64,000 nt of DNA from Lichenostomus cassidix (taxonomy: Eukaryota > Chordata > Aves > Passeriformes > Meliphagidae). Under the pieces are notes generated by a model, which saw nothing but the letters and a program-made list of their open reading frames with translations, ran no database searches and had not been told where the DNA came from. The stretch lies in assembly GCA_008360975.2 (NCBI GenBank), contig CM039181.1, positions 8,974,380-9,038,379 of the forward strand, written 5' to 3'. Position numbers and translations under genes: made by a program. Below, piece after piece: positions 38,081-50,479 of this stretch (positions are counted from its first letter, which is position 1; each line of letters starts with the position of its first letter).

Positions 38081-38330
38081 TGGGGAAATTTGGGAGTGAA
38101 ACTGAGTGATGGATTGGAAAATCTGGGAATTGGGGGATTTGGAAATGGAACTGGGGGAGTTGGGGTTCCAGGATCAGGAATTTGGGGAGTCTGGGGATGA
38201 AATTGGGTGATTTGGGAAGGAAATAGGTGGATAGGGAATGGGGAATTAGGGGATGTAATTTGGGAGCTAAATTGGGTGGCGCATTGGGAATTCTGGGTTT
38301 TTTTAGGGATTTTTGGGGCAGTTTTTAATT
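38081..38330 (+). repeat. Degenerate G-rich 'GGGGAATTTGGGG' repeat
   Basis: About 250 bp consists of loosely repeated G-rich motifs such as GAATTGGGG, GATTTGGGA and GGAATTTGGGGAG. There is no fixed period, so it is a decayed tandem repeat. Many GGG or GGGG runs lie a few bases apart on one strand. Confidence 0.75.
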
Positions 38331-41234
38331 ATCTTCTTCTTAAATGCATTATCCCAGAGGTATTACCACCATCCCTGACTGGCCCAGCCTTGGCCAGTGG
38401 TGAGGCCATCCTGGATTTGGTGGTGTTGGCTCTGCTGGACATGGAGGAAACTTCCAGCAGCTTCTCAGAGAACCCAACCCTATAGCCTTCCCTCTACCAA
38501 AACCTGGCCACACAAAACCAATACACCTCAGCAGCTCAGAAACCAAGGGCTGGGCTATTCTTTTGGCCTTTGAGCAGCTGGAGAACTGAGTGTGCCAGCA
38601 CAGAAGTGGATCAGATCTGGACTAAGCCATGCAGAGACATTTTCAGAGTCCCAGGGCCAGGCCACAGTGTCTGCCTCAAGCAGAAATCATCTAAGCAAAC
38701 TTACTTCTGATTGAGTAGTTCCAGACTGCAAACCATAAAAACTTAAATCATCCAATTAGCCATAGAAAGAATTACAGGAAATGCTTTTTAACACTTTACC
38801 AACCCTCCCTGCTATTTAACTTGCATTTTCCTCTCTTTTCCCCCCACAAATATTGCAGATGAACTTACATTTCCCAAGAAGATTTCAGCAGGTTTTTATA
38901 GAAAGTGAATTAACCACTCCTGACTGTGGGTACTCTTGGTGGAAATCTCAGGGTTGCACTCATGTAACCACAGAACAGAAATGACATTTTGACCATCTAA
39001 ATGCTCGTAGGCAAGCTACAAATAAATGATTATTCACAGAAATTACGGGCAGTATTATTCCAAACAACAAACACATTCAGGAACATCCAGGCAGGCTCAC
39101 AGATAGTTTGCAAACAGATAAAAGGCCAAACACTTCCATTCAGCTCCTTGCTGTAGATTATTCACGCAGCTCTAATAACAGTCCCCTGTCTCCATGAGCC
39201 TGCAGTCCAAAACTGGGATGGTGGTGAAAGCTCCCACTCTGTCATTATAAAAACCCAGAGCTGAAGCTTTTTTTTCCCCTCCATTCATTTCCACCAAACA
39301 AAAGCAAAAGATGGGATCATCTTCCCAGAGTTTGGTTTGGAGTTGCTTCATTCCAGTGGTATGCAGATACTCTGCCTGTGGTTTTGCAGGGTGACCAGGA
39401 ACACCTGTTGACTTGAAAAGAAAAGCACAAAATCCCTGCAAAGCTGTGTTTTTGTTTGGTTAGCTTTGGGGTTCTTCATCCTCTCTGTTTTTTGAGTTGT
39501 GCCAGCAAGCCCAGCTTGCAGAGAGCTGTGAAGGAGCAGTAATTGCTGCTGACAATTCCTGGTGCACAGGGTGGGATAAATTGCCTTCCAACACTTCATG
39601 CAGCCACCAGGGTCTGGGCCAAACACCCTCAGAGGGTCTCAGTCTCCCCCAGCCCCTCCCCAGAGGTGTCACCAGCCCCACAGCTGTTCTCCTTGCCTTG
39701 CTGGGCCATGGAATCCTCCACACCATGCTGGGGCCTCACCAGCTGGGCTGCACTCCATGAGCAGGCCTGGAGCAGGAGAGCAGGCACTGTCCTGGCAGGG
39801 ACAGAGCTGGCAATGAGCCCTGCCAGCCTTGGGGTGCCCTGGGGGGCTGCTGTCACTGCAGGCAGCTCAGAGATTGGGATCCCTGGGTCAAACCCATCCT
39901 CTTCACCCTCAGCAGTCAGCCTGGCTAAAGAAAAGGATTTGGGCTGCTGGAATGCACTGCTACTCACCTTGAAATGCTCCTGCCTTCCTCCTGGAATTGC
40001 TGGTCACTTCTTCACATTCCCCAGGACCCAGAGAGGGGTTTGGTGTCCTTCACTCAGGGTTTTCCAGCAGTAATTCAGCTACAATTCAGGCTACTCTGTG
40101 TCATATCAGGGTGGGCTTGGGGCTGCATGACCACACCACCACAGCAGGACCCAAACCCACATCACTGCTCTGCTCTTCACCCCAAAGCTGTACAGCTGTA
40201 GGGCCTGGGAGGTTTACCTGTCAGTTCAGGGGACATGTAGGGCATTGGGATCGAGTCAGGGGTGCAGGACAGTCATACAGAACTTTATTTTTTGGCTGGT
40301 ATGGGTGAAACTCAAAGGCATCCTTGCACTGCAGGTTGGCTGGGTTGGTGGAAGGGCAGAGGAGCAGGGGTTGAAGGGCTGGCAGAGATGTCCTGTCTCA
40401 GCCATCTCCTCTGCCAAGGGAGAACAGGGCACTGGGAAAAAAGGCTGTTCACTCCTGTTTATCCAGGCAGCCTCTCTATATTTCCTGTTTCTCACACAGC
40501 CACTTCAGTGTCCCTGCTTTACCTGCTCTGTGGGAGAAAGCCCTGCTAGCTCTCCATATGCAGGAAGGAATACTGTTACTCTCAGAGGGATGAGCTGCCT
40601 GCCAGCCCAGGCAGGAGTGTCCAGGAGGATCTAACCCATGGGCTCAGCCAGTTCAGCTTATGGGAACTGCTGTGGTTACCTGAGGAGATCTGGTGTGCTG
40701 GCAGGGAAAATCAAATTGTGTTACTCTAGAGGGGGCAGGGGCCTCAAGGTGCCTCTTTTCTCCTCCCAGTGTTTTGGACCACTTACTGCCCTCCCAGGCC
40801 AGGAATTGCCCACGATGGTCATGACTGAGTTGCTCTGATCAAGGGTGAAACTCCTGCAGGGAGATCCATCCATCAGAGCAGCCACATTGCATGGATGTTA
40901 TTCCTTGAGGGTGGAAACAGCTCTGCTGGGTTAGGTCACAGCTGGACTGAGACAGAGGCTCACAGGCTGTTCCTCAGGTTTATTACTCTCTGTTTCAGCA
41001 AAGGAGGGTGATGGTAGAGACTGGAAAATGTCTCCAGCAGGCCAGGCAGCACCATCAGAGAGCACAATTGCTGTTCTCCAACAGGTCTTCATGAATGATG
41101 GAGCAGGATGTTAACTTGCTGAGATTCCTCTCAAGTGCCTGTTAGAGCTCAGCTTTTACCAGCTGGCCTGTTTTAAAGAGAATCAAATTACATGCTAAAT
41201 TGTGTTTAAAATCATAGGCAGGCCAATACATTTT
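38331..41234. other. Non-coding stretch, nothing recognised
   Basis: I see no exon I can support. The overlapping open frames at 39.3-40.6 kb sit in G+C-rich sequence on both strands and match no protein I know. Confidence 0.5.
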
Positions 41235-41349
41235 CTAATAGGGCTTGTTTTCTTCACTCTTATCTATTGGAACAGGCAAACCACTTTTTGCTCGAGTTGC
41301 AGGTCCAAAACTCAATTTGGGACCCCACAGGGGACAGGTTCCTCCTTCC
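41235..41349 (-). CDS. Candidate 3'-terminal coding exon, unknown gene
   Basis: On the minus strand a long pyrimidine tract ending TCTCTTCGCAG forms a strong splice acceptor at 41,350-41,352. It is followed by one base and 37 open codons, then TAG at 41,235-41,237. The predicted tail is mixed in composition and hydrophilic at the end (it closes DKSEENKPY), unlike a repeat translation. I do not recognise the protein, and no upstream exon was found that joins it. A polyadenylation signal was not pinned down. Thirty-seven open codons can arise by chance, so this is a candidate only. It could also be a non-coding RNA exon or noise. Confidence 0.28.
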
Positions 41350-42310
41350 CTGCGAAGAGAAAAGAGGGAAGAAGTGAGGGAAATAAAAAGTGAGCTCACA
41401 GGAACGTGATGTCTGATGCCTTGGGCTGGGGCTTCACCTCCTGCCCTCCAGTGACACAGGAAAGTCATGGACATGTAAACAAACAAAATAAACCCACCTG
41501 AAAATGTCTCAGACCTTGAAGTTCTGGCATAAAGAAGCAGGAAATGTTTTTCATGACATACATCACCAAAGTTGGTTCTTTGCTTGTTTTAAAGTCATCT
41601 CTGCTTAACTCTTGCTCTCCTGAGCAGTGCACAGCCACAAAGACAGCACTGCTGCCCATCCTCTCCTCTGCCTCTTGGCCTGGAAAATGAGCAGCTTTTG
41701 TTGAACCAGGGCTGGGCACACGGGCTGCTCAAACAGAAAACTCTTTGGAAAACAGGAAGTTTCCAAAATAAAGTCCTAGTTGTTGTTGGGGGGAAAAAAA
41801 ATCTGTTAACAAGAGAAGCAAATGTTTTCACACAATGATGTCACAAATGTGAAAGCCTTGCAGATGGAAGTTAAAATATGTTAGGTTTTTACCAAAAATA
41901 TTTTATGAGGAAAGTAGGCGTTTCCCTAAAAATACTCATTTAGCTGAAAGCCTGATTTTTCAATCAGAAAACTAACAGTGAAGCAGCCAGGCATAGAAAA
42001 TTCACATTACACTCCAAATATTCTCCTTGTGTGTCAAAGGAACTGGCAATAGAGTAAAATGACCTGTAGGATCAGCAGCAATAAGTTAATATTTAACCCA
42101 GGGAGGCTGTTCAGGAGAAACACCTCCCTCCCCAGCCAGCACCCAGCAGCTCCTTGGTGGCAGAGCCAGGGCCAGGCAGGATGTTTGGGCAGTTTCAGGG
42201 TAATAGAACCACACTGAATGGCAAACAAGTTTGCAGACGAGCTCTGTACAGAGTTCTCCTGCTCCATCACTTTTTCCAGCAGAATGACAGCTGCCCCAGG
42301 GATGTGGTGA
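41350..42310. other. Non-coding stretch, nothing recognised
   Basis: This is unique-looking DNA up to the start of the CR1 fragment. No exon or RNA gene was identified. Confidence 0.5.
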
Positions 42311-42890
42311 GGCACTGGTGAGGCTGCACCTCGAGTGCTGTGTGCAGTTCTGGGCTCCTCAGCTCAGTAAGGACTTTGAGACACTCAAATGAGTCCAAAG
42401 GAGGGCAGTGAGGCTGGTGAAGGGCTTGGAACACAAGCTGAGGGAGCTGGGGCTCTTTAGCCTGGAGAAAAGAAGACTCAGAGATCTTATCCTCTCTATA
42501 ACTACCTGAGGGGTGTTTGTAGTCAGGTGGAGTTTGGTCTCTTTTTCCAGACAACAACCGACAGAACAAGAGGAAATTCCCAGGTATTTTCCAGTACCAA
42601 GGGAAATTTAAGTTGGATTTTTAGGAAAAAGTTTTTTACTGAAAGAGTGATAAACGACTGGAATCATCTGCCCGGGGAGGTGGTGGAGTCACCATCCCTG
42701 GATGTGTTTAAAACAAGATTGGGTGTGGCACTCAGTGCCATGGTTTAGCTGAGGTGGTGTTAGGGCTTGGGTTGGACTCAGTGAGCTTGAAGGTCTTTTC
42801 CAACCCAGTGATTCTGTGATTCTGTGATTCTCTCATTCTGTGATTCTGTGACTCTGTGACTCTGTGACTTCATGATTCGGGATTCTGGGA
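42311..42890 (+). mobile_element. CR1 LINE, 3' 0.58 kb with ORF2 tail
   Basis: This is a 5'-truncated CR1 in plus orientation. Recognisable blocks in order are 'tgctgtgtgcagttctgggc', 'gtccaaaggagggcagtgag', 'gggctctttagcctggagaa', 'aggtggtggagtcaccatcc' and 'aaggtcttttccaaccca', ending in tandem GATTCTGT units. Within about 42,600-42,745 one frame keeps the conserved C-terminal motif of CR1/Jockey-type reverse transcriptases, with W-N-x-L-P, E-V-V-x-S-P-S-L and F-K-x-R-L spaced as usual. CR1 retrotransposes by target-primed reverse transcription. This copy lacks the endonuclease and polymerase domains and is dead. It is the longest and best preserved CR1 piece in the window. Confidence 0.96.
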
Positions 42891-45800
42891 TGGGAGAGCA
42901 GAGTTTGGGAGCACAGGGGCAGGCTCAGAGTGCTTCCAAAAACTGTCTGGGCAGCACAGAACTCCCCCAGGGAGCCGTGTGACTGTGCCAGGCTCCCCGG
43001 GCAGGGAGGAAAGGAAAGGAAACCTCTCTCCCCGATGTGCAGCAGCTCTGCTCCCTGCAGCTCATGGCTGGACGCGAGGCTCCCTCTGCTGAGGCTGCTG
43101 CACAACTGGTGTCTGCAGCGTGCAGCTCTCCCAGGGCTTCCAAAACCCTCAGCTCTCCCTAGCTCCGAGCTGCCAGCAGCCAGGGCAGCACCTCCTAACC
43201 TTCTCCATCGGGGAGGAAAGAGCTGGAGGTGCAGAGCAGGACAACACCACCCTGGGGGGAATTGTCCTCAGATAAATGTGTGTGTGTGCAAGTGCTGTGC
43301 TGGGAACACTGCACACCTCCAAATCCTTGTGAAACATCACTGGGGCAGCTCCACTGAGGGATGGAACAGCCAGCAGCTGCTCAAACACCCCTCTGGTCAC
43401 CTGCAGAGATGCTATTGCCAACACTGGCATTAAATGGCCCCTCAGTTTCAAAGCATATTTTGCAGGATTCTGTATGAGATGCAGAGAAAGTATTGTCCCA
43501 GATAGAAGATGAAACATGAACTGGCAGTTTTATTTTGTGATTCTCCTGTGTTATGCCAGGCAAATGTTAAATGTACATGCTGAGCTCTTGTTTTTCTCAG
43601 TTGTATTATGCCTCACTTGGCTGCACATCTTCTTCATAAATGTGCTCTCCTGGTCTCAGAGCCTTTTATTTCTACAGATCCTCCATTTCCATCCCTCTCA
43701 TATCATGGCTTTTCAAAGCACAGTCCTTTCCCATCACCAAAACAGGTGTCTTCCATTTCCCAAAATACATCCTTATCTTCCCATAGTCCATAGGAAAACC
43801 CAAAGTTACACCATCCCTCCCCTGTTTCCTCCTTTAACCATGCCCAGGTCTTCTGCTTTCCATTTCTACCAAACAATCTAACTAATCTCTGCAAGGAAAA
43901 TCTCACGCCTAGGCTTGCCAGGAAATCCACTTGAGGTGTTAAGCCCCAGATTAGATCCTTTCTCTCCTTAAGTCAAGCATTTGGTACCCACAAGTTAAGT
44001 GGATTAATCACATGCCTTCTATAGGGTATGGCACACAACAGGAAAGCTCCAAAGTACTGCTGCCTGTCAGAGCATTGCTGCAGGACCCCAAATTTCTGTG
44101 ATTTCTACTCATCCCTCACACTCAGAAATGTCAAGGTGTGTCTTCAGAAGGTGCTGTGGGGATTTGTTATTTTATGAAGGCTATCTGAGCAGATCCATGG
44201 TGGGTTTTGTCAAGCTTTCTGACACCTCTGTTCCTCAGCTCCACACCTTCAGAGCTCAGTGCTGCAGCAGCAGACTGGAAGTCAGGAAGGTTTTCCCCTC
44301 AAAATCCTTCATCATGGCTCTATAAGCAGAGAGGAAGATTGGGAGCAGCCTTTTTGCCTGTTCCCTGCCCAGGATGAACAAGTCCCCTCTGTCTCTAGCC
44401 CTCCCTCACTCTGTTTCCAAAACATACACCAGTTTAAAATGCCAGCTCTGGAAATTTAACAGCAAATAGTCATGACCTGCCTCTATATTTTGCCACCACA
44501 GTAACAAGATAGCAGAAAATATCACAGTCCCTGAGATATTTATACTGCCAGCATGGCTGTAAAGTATATCTGTATCTTAAAAAAGAGGGAGCTGAGGCAC
44601 AGGAGGATTAAAGGCTATAGTTAAACCACCTACTGAGGTATCTGTAAGAGACTTATATTTCTGTGATTTGGAAGCCTGAAGGAGTGCTTAGACCTCCTGT
44701 TCCCAGGGCTGCCAGGCCTTGGCTCTCTGCAAGGAGTCATTAAAAAGAAATAAGAATTGTATTCTGTTCCCTTCTCTGGGTAACATAACCCAAGGCAACA
44801 CAACATCTCACTCACTGTAGGAAAAGGTTGTCTCAGAGCTTCTCATCACTCCTTTTTTAGCCCAAACCCCAGAGCTCATCTTCAGCAGCCACAGCTGGGC
44901 ATGATTCATTGCAGATAACAGGAGAGCAGTGGCAGGAGCAGATTCACAATCCCATCTGCCTCTAGCTCAGTCCATCACTGCCATTTCATTAGCTCACCCC
45001 TTCAGAAAGAGGGTTTTGCACAAGTGAATCCCATCCATCACCCTGCTGCACCTCCAGCCAGAGCACAGCAACTCGATTAGAGCTGCACCTATTCAATTAC
45101 TTGGCCTAGATCTCCAGAGATACTCCCCATGGGCTTCACAGCTTCTTTATAAAAGCAGAATTGCCCCTTAAACACACTCACTAGCTGTCTGTCCAAGCTG
45201 GCCAAGTGGCTGCAGGTCAGTCCAGAGAGGGTGAGAACACACACAGTATACTAATGTTGGGTAGCACAACATTTCAGCATCTTGGGACCAATCTATTTCA
45301 GAAGCACCAAAGACAAATAATTTTCAATCCCTCCCAAAAAGATTATCCATCATTTCCACCTACAGGGACTCACACCTGACAGGCCATGTGCCTCTACACA
45401 GATTTCAGGCATATTGCCTAAAAGATACACCATCCAGGATTTAACCTCACTCAGGTATAAGCACAACAACCTTTTAATCCTTTCTAAACCAAGGGATAAG
45501 TTTAAGGCTAAACACTTGGAAAGAGGGAAGTCTGCAGTGTTAAATCTACAGTCTTCCACGGGAAAAAAATACCAGTCACCAAATCTATCTCATTTCACAG
45601 AAGAGCCCTTTAAGGATACTTCCTTCCTCTCCTCTTCCCTGACGTGCTCACATGCTAAATGACTCACAGGAGAATGTACAGGAAAAAAGGTCAGACAGTA
45701 TTAACAACAGGGGAGACATCCACCTCGATTTTCCTTTCCTGAGAATTTTAAACTTCCCCCAAGCTGAGTGCTGCAGAGCACCAGCTGCACAGAGCAGCAT

Positions 45801-47436
45801 CGACTTGAGCAAGGCTTGGGCTCATTTGCAAACCAAGACTGGCACCAGCAGCTGTGCTTCTGCATGATGCTGGTTTGGAAGCAGAGAAACAGCACTGTCA
45901 TCAGGCTGAATTTAATCAGAATCTAATAATTTAATCTGGAGGAAGAGGTGAGGTGGGACAGGTAATTCATGTTGTGGCTTCAGCATGAGGCTGCCAGCAG
46001 GGAGATTTGTCTTAAAGCAAGTGCACACCTAGAGAATATGCACAGCAGTTGTGTGCCTGATGTGCCCTTTTTATTTCAAACCCTAAACCAGCTCTAGCTG
46101 CAGCCATTTCTGTATTTAATACTATATATAATGCACTTTAAGCTGCTACAAGCATGGTCCCTCAGCATGAACATTATTACCTCCCTGGCCATTTCTCAGC
46201 AGAAGTGATACCTCACTGGGGTTTCATTATTCTTCCTATGCCCTTCACTTCTGATGGGCACTAAAACCCAGCCAAAAACCCCAGAAAATTTACTCCTGCA
46301 AGAATAACTTTGCCCTCTGGAGAGATTCTTCATGACTCTTGGCTTGTTTTCCTGACTACAAAGCTGAGGGACAGGAAGAGGCAACAGATGCCAAATTTTC
46401 CCTTCAGATGTTGATGCCAGCAGGGTTTGTGTTTGAGGACAGAAGAAAGCCCCATGTCTTTCTGCTCACAGCATTCAAGGTGTCTGTTGGAGCAGTTGTG
46501 ACTCACCTCCTGCTCAGCTACCATAAGACAAATTGGGATTTTTTTCTTGCTTATGAAAGCTCAGGTGGAGCTGGACTGCACTGAAATAGGCAGGCATATG
46601 ACAGTGTAAGTGAAAGCAGATTCCAGGCCTCTTTTATAAAGGCAAGTACAAAAATCACTCTAAAAATAGTGAAATACAGTATGAGAAGCCAGGCCCAGAA
46701 ATGCTGCTAGAAAAGAGAAGACAGAGTGAAATCCAACAGCTTTGACCAACCCTGTCTTGACTGAGCTTTTTCTGAAACTCTTCATCAGCTGCATTTCTTC
46801 ATGTAATTGCAATGTTAATTTTTCTCTCCAATCCACTGGAGTCAGACCAAAGTTACTTTACTTATTTCAGGATGGTTGCTCCAGACTTAGTACAGAATTT
46901 AGCCCTGTTTAACACATCACCACCTCCCCAGCTGTCACCCAGCACAGCACATCTGTTTAATCTGCAACTGCTGCTGTCTCCACATTCCTTCAGTAACAAT
47001 CCTCCCTCCCTGAAGCCTCATTGCAGCAGTGCAGACACCTCTGGCCCTTGGTGCTGCGAGAAATGAGTGCATATGTGTGAAACAGGGAAAATAAATGAGA
47101 ATAACCAGGTTCTTGAAGAGTCATCACCTCCTCCAACCAGTCATTGGGTAGTCATTGAGCAAATGCAGGGGGGAATGGGTTTTGGGGAAGCCTGGCTGTG
47201 GTTGGCACTGTCATTGCACAGATTCAGTCACTCTGCACTGCCTGTCTCGAGTTCACCACCCTCCCAAGGGGAGAGATGTGTTCCTCTGAAGGGCAGCGAC
47301 CAACCCCGTTAAGGTGTCACCTGTCTTTGGTTCACAAGTGGGGCTCAGACTCAGGTGTCAGAGCGGCAGGAGGCGTGGGAAGCTCCGCTGCGGAGGTCCC
47401 TGTGCCTGGTGGCTGTCCTGGTCCCTGCAGAGAGGG
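42891..47436. other. Non-coding stretch, nothing recognised
   Basis: A moderately GC-rich patch lies at about 42.93-43.26 kb, and the rest is unique-looking. A minus-strand acceptor-like site near 44,323 leads into about 20 open codons, too short to claim. Open frames at 45.35-45.67 kb on both strands match nothing I know. Confidence 0.5.
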
Positions 47437-47478
47437 GATGCTGCTGGGATGCTGCTGGGATGCTGCTGGGATGCTGCG
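47437..47478 (+). repeat. (GATGCTGCTGGG)3.5 minisatellite
   Basis: Three full copies and a partial copy of the 12-bp unit GATGCTGCTGGG lie in a CpG-enriched patch (about 47.28-47.60 kb). Confidence 0.95.
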
Positions 47479-47621
47479 GAGCATCCTCGGGAGCCGCGGG
47501 ATGGCAGCAGCGATTTGCGCTCCGGAATGAGGGGAGAGCAGAGCTTCGTTCTTCATGCTGGGAGCTCGGGAGAGGCCAGCCGGGCTTTTGTCTGGGTGAA
47601 CGTGTGAAAACTTACAGTGGA

Positions 47622-47780
47622 CTTCCTTCCTTCCTTCCTTCCTTCCTTCCTTCCTTCCTTCCTTCCTTCCTTCCTTCCTTCCTTCCTTCCTTCCTTCCTT
47701 CCTTCCTTCCTCCCTTCCTTCCTCCTTCCTTCCTTCCTCCCTCCCTCCCTCCCTCCCTCCCTCCCTCCCTCCCTCCCTCC
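47622..47780 (+). repeat. (CTTC)n/(CCTC)n pyrimidine tract, 159 bp
   Basis: About 90 bp of nearly perfect CCTT repeats pass through a short mixed zone (47,711-47,738) into CCCT/CCTC repeats that end at 47,780. All bases on the plus strand are pyrimidines, except the ends. Translations give Leu-Pro-Ser-Phe on the plus strand and Lys-Glu-Gly-Arg on the minus strand. These repeat peptides account for the long open frames here and are not genes. Confidence 0.98.
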
Positions 47781-50044
47781 AAGGAAGTGCAACTGCAGCC
47801 TTGGCAGATTTCTGCTGCATCTCTCTTTTGGTTTATAAACCCTCCAAGTCAAATTCCTGAAGGTGGAGTTCTTGGCCAGGGGGCTGGGAAAGGAACAGAT
47901 CCCTTTGGACATCACTGTCCCAAAAACAAGCTGACTATACACAATAAATGACAATAACCACCCGAAGCCACTGTTTTCTCTGTCCCTTTGGAACAAATCT
48001 CTCTCTCATAGAGTTTTATTCATGTGAGAATTTTCTCTGCCACGATTGTGAGAATCTGTTGGTAATCAGGGGAGAGGTGTAAGTCCCTGCAATGTGCATC
48101 CTTCTCTGCCCTTCCCAGCAAACTGAGACCTGCCAGGCACTGCTGGAGCTCTTCCTAAGAGCCACAGATGTCTGTGAGCTCTCCCTGCTCGAGCAGTAAA
48201 CCTGAACCTGTCCCACTGCTGACACTTCAGAGGGGTGACTCCATCTTGGCTGTTCCCAGACACAGGGAATTCTCAAATAACCTCACTGCTTTGCCGAGTG
48301 GGGGGAAAGAAATTACCTTATCTCATCAAGTAAGAAAATCTGGTGTCCCTAGAGAGTGACAGATGATGGCTATTTTTGTAACAGACACACATAATAGTGT
48401 CACAGTTGTTTTTAAAAGCAAATTCAGAAGTGAGGGGGAAAACAGCCAACATGTGGCACAACCTGGTGTCCATTCTCAGGGCTTGTCTGTCATTTGTTGT
48501 ATTTTTGTTTGAAATAAGTTGTCCCCTCCCTCCTCAACCCCGCTTTTTATTTTTTCCCAATGGCAAAATTAAGCCAGAAAATAAGTTGGTTTCTCATGCC
48601 ACATTAGGAAGCCTTGTGGCTGGAGCATCCTCATCCTCTCCCAGAAATATGTTCACAACTGAGGTAACATTCAATCCACCAACCCAGTGTTCTGCAAATG
48701 CCAAAATCACTGCAATTTCCAAACTTTGCAAGGAGTTTTCTGCCCCAGAAGTTGTTTTGCTAGCTGAGATTCACAGTGCTGTGGCAGTTATAAGTAGCCC
48801 ACAAAAGGCTGATGGATAAGCATGAAATGCCTATCAGCAGCCTTATCAGGGATGCTGGGAGAACACCAGTCAAGGGTGGGTTATCAGCAACCCTTTGACC
48901 TCTGGGGCTCTGCAAGGATTGACTCATCAGTTATTAACCCTGTAATAAGTTATTATATAAGTAACTGTAAGATAAAGCCTGACCTTGTTTCCTTTGTGTA
49001 ACTCAGGCAGACAATTCCAGAGCAGGAAATTATTTCCCTCCTGAAATCAGGGGGAGCATTTCTAATGGTTTTAATGAGACTGCCAATCAGGCTCAAAGCA
49101 AACACACCTGTAGCCCTTTTGGGGTGTATTTTCCTTCTAAAGCCACTCTATTGCATCTTTTGGAGGGAACAGATGGACCTGATTTGCCAGTCATCAGCAG
49201 CAGCCAAGGCTTGACCAGAGGAGTGTGAAGAAGGACAGTTGGAACACACAGAGCTCCTCAGGCCAATGCCAGATTTGCTAAACAAACTCCACCACAGCAC
49301 AGGAAATGTTGTCATGTTTAAAAAAGCAGCATGAGAAAGGGAGTAAATAAGATGAGAATGTTAGGGGGATCCCTGGCCCTCCTTCCCCAAAGATGAGACA
49401 AAGCAAGGATTTTCTGAAAAATTTCTGAAAATAGCCAATGCATTAAATGGGAACATGCAAAAATGTTTATGGGAATTTTTCTGTGAAGAATCTTAGTGAT
49501 AATTCAAAAGAGTAAAATTTCAAAATTTCAAGGAAGTCCTATTTCTGTATTTGCCAGGCCAAGTGTGAATGATGTTCTCTACATTGGCCTGAGTGACAAG
49601 TCCTCAATTCACAGCTCTGCCATTTCACTTCCTTCTGCTTCTGTTTCCCCAAGCATGAGACAGAGCTCATCAGAATTTAGCCCAGATTTTGGCAGTCTGT
49701 TTCACCATTGCTCTCATCAACACAGCAAGGCTCTCATTCCATTTTCAGGAGACACTTCAGCACCAAAGAGACTAAATACCTTCTGCAAGGAAGGCTTGGT
49801 CTCTTCAATGACTACTTCATTTTTGGCTTACTGGGTAAAATTTTATGAAAAAATCTTAGCTGGGTGAAAGAGGCTGAGGACTAAGGGCTGCTGTTTGACA
49901 GGATGTGGCAGGATGTTCTTATGGCTCCAGCAGGTCTGTGTGTCACAAGAGACAGCTTTGCAGTGAAATTTTGTGTTTCAATATCTGTCCTTCCAGGCCC
50001 CTGCCCACAGCACTGAACCAGGCTGGCCCTGTGCTGCTGTGCTG
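47781..50044. other. Non-coding stretch, nothing recognised
   Basis: This is unique-looking and AT-rich in places (48.9-49.0 kb). No exon, RNA gene or repeat family was identified. Confidence 0.5.
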
Positions 50045-50479
50045 ATACCTAAAACAGGGCTTCCTAAAACAGAGGCTGGACAAAGTTAGGAGAATAAAAA
50101 GCAGGTTAATTTATTAAAGGCCTTTAGGTATATTTAGGGCAGACAGAGCCTACTTGAGAGGCTACACCCAAAATGGACAGTGAGTCATGAGTTCTTCACA
50201 TTTTATAAGTTCTGTCCATTAACATATCAACTTCAATTCTCCAATTACACCTTCAGCTGATGATGTCAACCACCCCAAGCTTGCTCCCCCCAATTCACTG
50301 TTGTTTACCTATTTTGGGGCTCTGAGGCAGTGAAGTGTCCTTGGATTTTCCAATTGAGAGCAATGTTTTGTCTAAAATGCTGGGAACAGAGGTTTTTTAG
50401 CACTCCATATGAAGCGTAGAGCTGCACACCAAAGCTACAGATACATGAAAAATAGAAGCTAAAAATCCTTAAGGCATCA
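50045..50479 (-). mobile_element. Endogenous retrovirus LTR (probably ERVK-like), minus orientation
   Basis: On the plus strand 'gaggctggacaaagttagga' is followed by 'gaataaaaagcaggtt' and 'ttaaaggccttt', then 'ggctacacccaaaatggaca', 'catgagttcttcacatttta', and 'attctccaattacacctt'. It ends near 'ccttaaggcatca'. This agrees with the reverse complement of a passerine ERV LTR that I recall. Read on the minus strand, a TATA box (TTATAAAA) lies at 50,201-50,208 and an AATAAA signal at 50,110-50,115, about 90 bp apart, as expected for U3-R-U5 in that direction. The ends are blurred and no target-site duplication was found, so the copy is older than the one at 51,081. The ERVK assignment is from memory. 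No internal retroviral genes are present. Confidence 0.75.

Noticed and set aside
47332..47996. Long frames with Lys-Glu-Gly-Arg or Leu-Pro-Ser-Phe repeats on both strands
   Set aside because: They come entirely from the CCTT/CCTC tract.
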